Below are positions 61,175-64,000 of a DNA stretch of 64,000 nucleotides, one piece after another; position 1 is the stretch's first letter, and each line of letters begins with the position of its first letter. The notes under the pieces were generated by a model. The model was not told where the DNA came from. It worked only from the letters and a program-made list of their open reading frames with translations, and made no database searches. Where the stretch lies: positions 1 to 64,000 of the forward strand of contig NZ_BAACAP010000244.1 of NCBI RefSeq assembly GCF_045865695.1. The letters run 5' to 3'. Position numbers and translations under genes: made by a program. This DNA is from Scytonema sp045865695 (GTDB lineage: Bacteria; Cyanobacteriota; Cyanobacteriia; Cyanobacteriales; Nostocaceae).

Positions 61175-64000
61175 ATGAATTTCTACCAGCGTAAGTTATA
61201 TGCAATACTACAGTCACCAGAAGTACGTGAATGGGGAAAAGACTTATTATCTCAATTAAAATGTCTCCAAAGTGACTTAGCAGAACTGGAGAAATGGTGG
61301 GAGCATAGAGGTCAGGATAAGCTTAATGGAGGTTGGCTAGCACAAGATATTGGCTCTTCCTCCGATCGCGTGAACCTACTTCATCTAGAACAGAGTCAAA
61401 CCGCAGAACAAGTGACTGTTCGTCATCCGATAAGTGCTCAAAAGCAACAGGTTGCAGTGTTATATCGGAAAAAACAGCCAGACATTGGTTGGATAAAAGA
61501 CGAAGCAGACGCTAAAAAAGTTTTTTGGTGGTTTTGGAGATTTTACCCAGAACTACTAGCAGACACGCAACACGATGCATTACTCTTCCCCGCACATACA
61601 GTCATACCTGACTGTCCGCTACACAGCCACCAAAGTACAGTATCAGCATTGACTGGTGCGATGTTTCCCGAATCTTGGCGGGATAAAGAACAACATCGAA
61701 TTCCTTATCTATTAGTATTTACCTTTTCACCAGTACAGGATTTCATCAAGTCCTCGCGGAAATTTCTTGATTTTTGGGCGGGTTCGTACCTATTGCACTA
61801 CCTCAGCACCCGGTTGTGCTGGCTTATCGCCGAACACCTTGGACCAGATGCTGCGATCGTACCCTCCCTCTGGAGCCAAGAAATTATCGATGCGTTCATT
61901 GTGCAAAAGTATTCTGATTTTGCATCCGATCTCGCACGTCTCCATGATGGGAAAAATCCAGTAGAGCGGTTTAAAGAAAAAATATCCACCAGTTTAAGCA
62001 CAGCAGGTTTCCCCAATGCAATTACCGTTTTAGTTTCAGGAGAAGAAGAAGCGAGGAAATGGGGAAAATGTCTTTCTAAAACACTCACCGAAGAATGGGT
62101 CAAGATAGGTACAGAAGTCAAAAACCACATTAGAAAACGAGTTATAGAGTTTTTAGAGAAAGAAACCCCAGAAAAATTAGAAACAATACTGAACGAAGCC
62201 CTCCCTGAACTTAAAAATACACCTACCGCTCTTGAGGATTACCGAAAAGAACTGCAACTTCTGAGGCGACAATGCTGTTGGGAATGGAACAAGCTTTGGG
62301 AAGCTCAACTCAATCATACTTGGGAACCATACTGGACAGCCATACCGCTAGGAAACCCAGAACAAGCATTAACCATTAATAAGGGAAACAATAATTCCTT
62401 TAATAAAGATTGGATTAATTCCCAAACTGAAATAGCTCAACCGCTTAGGGACTTACGGTTTAATAATGTACCAATCCGATTTTGGACTTTTCTCGTTAAT
62501 TCAGATTGTCTGGCTGGTATTTTATTTTTATGCGAGTCCCTTATCGATTTACCCGATGAATTTGAAAAAAAACTTTATACAGATCTAAATGTTGGAACCT
62601 GGTGGGGTAGTATCCAGCAACGCTTACGACATTGCTTAACCAATGTTAAGTATACCCGTAACTGGCAAATTGCGACTGCTCCCGGCGAACGTTCTACAAT
62701 ATCAGGTCAATTTAGCGCCGTCCACCCTCGCTTGAATTATCAAGTCAGAGAATCTCCCGAAGGACAAATACGAGATTTGCGCGAGGGTAGCGGTGTAAAA
62801 GCACGTTCGATGCGCTTATTTTGGTTAGTCATGTCCAAAGCGTATCTCGGTTTATTTAATGGTTCAGAGAAACTCAATGCTCTAGAACTTACCAAACGGA
62901 TGGCTTGGGTGTATGGAGGTGTAGCAGAATCTTTGGGAATTCCTTTCCAACTCAGCGAAGAGTTGCTACCTGCTGAAGTGGCTTCCGAATTGGAGGAAGA
63001 GCCAGAAACTAGCAACCAAAACTCGAACGAATTAACCAAAATCATTGATTACGAACAGTTAATCCGATTTCCTAACCTGAGTTCTATCGCCGCAGCTGCT
63101 TTTGCACGGGAACATCCCAACTTGATGAAAACTTACAGGAGTAATTTATATAAACTTTTTCAACAACACAAAAATCAGTTTTCACCGGAGCAGCGATGCG
63201 CCTTTTATGCCAAAACCAACCGTCCGTTCCACATCCCGAATACAGATAAAGCAATTCAGCAGAAATTTCCTAACTTCAAAGGCGGTTATAACGGGGTGAT
63301 GTTTTCTAGTAAATGGCTCATTGATGACATGGGCTTGCAAGAACAAGAACGCATCACCGCAAGCGGTAACACAGATTCATCCCGTGACCAAAACAATCAG
63401 AAACAGGTTAGCATTTTACGAGAAATTGTTCAAAAAGCCCATCAAAGAACAGGTTTTGGTGATAGCAGTCCAGCCGATTGGTGGGTCATTCTTCTTGCTG
63501 ATGGAGATGGAATGGGTGACTATGTCTCTGGGAATAAACTCAAAAAATATGTGCATTATGTTGACATTGATGCTGTTAATAAAGACATCGAAGGTTTTGA
63601 CAGAAGCCTGTTCGATAAACTACTCACTTGTACTCCTCATAAACGCATGGGACCAGCCACCCATGTTGGCTTAAACCGCGCCCTACTAGACTTCTCCAAT
63701 CGGTTAGTTCCCTACATAACAGAAAAGCGATTTTGCGGTCGCGTCATTTATAGTGGTGGTGATGATGTCATGGTAGTCCTACCCTTAGAAGATTTACCAG
63801 AATATCTATTATCATTACGTGCTGCTTGGAGTGGTGGAAAAGACCCCAAGAACGAGTTTGAAAACAAACGCAATGGGGTTTCTTCTGAACCAAACAGCCA
63901 AATAGGAGAAGGTAAAACAACAGGTTACTGGTATCCAACTGAAGAAGTAAAAGAACTACCACTACGTCCCCACTTCACCATGGGAAAAGATGCGACTATG
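61175..64000 (+). CDS. cas10: Cas10 (Cmr2-like, type III-B), 3' end outside window
   Basis: 942 codons are visible from ATG 61175 and the frame is open at the window edge. YLLVFTFSPVQDFIKSSRKF near 188-207 and DFWAGSYLLHYLS are Cmr2 hallmarks. A zinc-finger-like and helical middle part follows, then a second palm with LLADGDGMGDYVSG (about 768-781) and the cyclase motif GGDD at 861-864 (YSGGDDVMVVLP). GGDD intact predicts cyclic oligoadenylate synthesis. The N-terminal region has CPLHSHQSTVSALTGA where HD nucleases sit; a canonical HD site is not evident. It is presumably the first gene of the effector operon. Confidence 0.93.
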   Translation, partial: MNFYQRKLYAILQSPEVREWGKDLLSQLKCLQSDLAELEKWWEHRGQDKLNGGWLAQDIGSSSDRVNLLHLEQSQTAEQVTVRHPISAQKQQVAVLYRKKQPDIGWIKDEADAKKVFWWFWRFYPELLADTQHDALLFPAHTVIPDCPLHSHQSTVSALTGAMFPESWRDKEQHRIPYLLVFTFSPVQDFIKSSRKFLDFWAGSYLLHYLSTRLCWLIAEHLGPDAAIVPSLWSQEIIDAFIVQKYSDFASDLARLHDGKNPVERFKEKISTSLSTAGFPNAITVLVSGEEEARKWGKCLSKTLTEEWVKIGTEVKNHIRKRVIEFLEKETPEKLETILNEALPELKNTPTALEDYRKELQLLRRQCCWEWNKLWEAQLNHTWEPYWTAIPLGNPEQALTINKGNNNSFNKDWINSQTEIAQPLRDLRFNNVPIRFWTFLVNSDCLAGILFLCESLIDLPDEFEKKLYTDLNVGTWWGSIQQRLRHCLTNVKYTRNWQIATAPGERSTISGQFSAVHPRLNYQVRESPEGQIRDLREGSGVKARSMRLFWLVMSKAYLGLFNGSEKLNALELTKRMAWVYGGVAESLGIPFQLSEELLPAEVASELEEEPETSNQNSNELTKIIDYEQLIRFPNLSSIAAAAFAREHPNLMKTYRSNLYKLFQQHKNQFSPEQRCAFYAKTNRPFHIPNTDKAIQQKFPNFKGGYNGVMFSSKWLIDDMGLQEQERITASGNTDSSRDQNNQKQVSILREIVQKAHQRTGFGDSSPADWWVILLADGDGMGDYVSGNKLKKYVHYVDIDAVNKDIEGFDRSLFDKLLTCTPHKRMGPATHVGLNRALLDFSNRLVPYITEKRFCGRVIYSGGDDVMVVLPLEDLPEYLLSLRAAWSGGKDPKNEFENKRNGVSSEPNSQIGEGKTTGYWYPTEEVKELPLRPHFTMGKDATM

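Noticed and set aside
63321..63674. 117-codon ORF inside cas10 in another phase
   Set aside because: The cas10 frame with its DGDGMGDYV motif covers this stretch.

Overview
The window comes from a filamentous, heterocyst-forming cyanobacterium (Nostocales-like; I cannot name the genus). Four signs point there: the cyanobacterial ATP synthase gene order with a separate b' subunit, many HIP1 octamers (GCGATCGC), heptamer-type tandem repeats between genes, and a neighbouring pair of flavodiiron genes matching flv3B-flv1B, which are heterocyst-specific in Anabaena.

Layout. 1-7.4 kb: end of a methyltransferase-like gene, then the ATP synthase operon atp1-a-c-b'-b-delta-alpha-gamma. 7.64-9.1 kb: ssrA (tmRNA) and a protein with two HNH-like units. 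9.39-32.8 kb: flv3B, split by a 21.7-kb element, followed by intact flv1B (32.9-34.7 kb). 35-45.4 kb: ordinary genes (glycosidase-like secreted protein, acyltransferase, CdaR-type regulator, SDR oxidoreductase, two serine hydrolases). 46-64 kb: a defence island with a Septu-like ATPase/HNH pair, CRISPR array 1 (27 repeats), a reverse transcriptase-Cas1 fusion, a divergent HTH-NACHT NTPase, an Rpn-like nuclease, toxin-antitoxin and Septu debris, a second HNH gene, CRISPR array 2 (13 repeats) and a type III-B-like cas10 that runs off the end.

Main discovery. The 9.77-31.48 kb segment behaves on paper as a site-specifically excisable interruption element of the fdxN (XisF/XisI) kind, inserted in codon 128 of flv3B. 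Both junctions share the dinucleotide CA at equivalent positions. Joining at CA rebuilds an uninterrupted 572-residue Flv3 frame. The excised circle would carry a 48-bp near-palindromic site (19-bp arms, 18/19 matching) with CA exactly at its centre. The element encodes a large serine recombinase, one full XisI and one truncated XisI. Excision during heterocyst development is inferred from the family and the target gene; it is not shown by the sequence.

The element's cargo includes phosphate-uptake genes, an ATPase with a truncated partner, and a CHAT-protease/DUF928/CHASE2 cluster in which a CHAT protein and a CHASE2 protein share the same adaptor-like domain. It also includes toxin-antitoxin genes and several decaying genes: an in-frame stop in a CcbP-like gene, an in-frame stop in a DUF4365 gene, and a response regulator broken by a 28-bp repeat insertion. 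If excised in heterocysts, the death/conflict-type cluster would be absent from that terminal cell type.

Defence island. The two CRISPR arrays have 35-bp repeats differing at one base, and both their leader and distal flanks are homologous, so the whole module looks duplicated. The RT-Cas1 and HTH-NACHT genes diverge around four 12-bp repeat units that look like an operator. No cas2 or cas6 was seen in the window.
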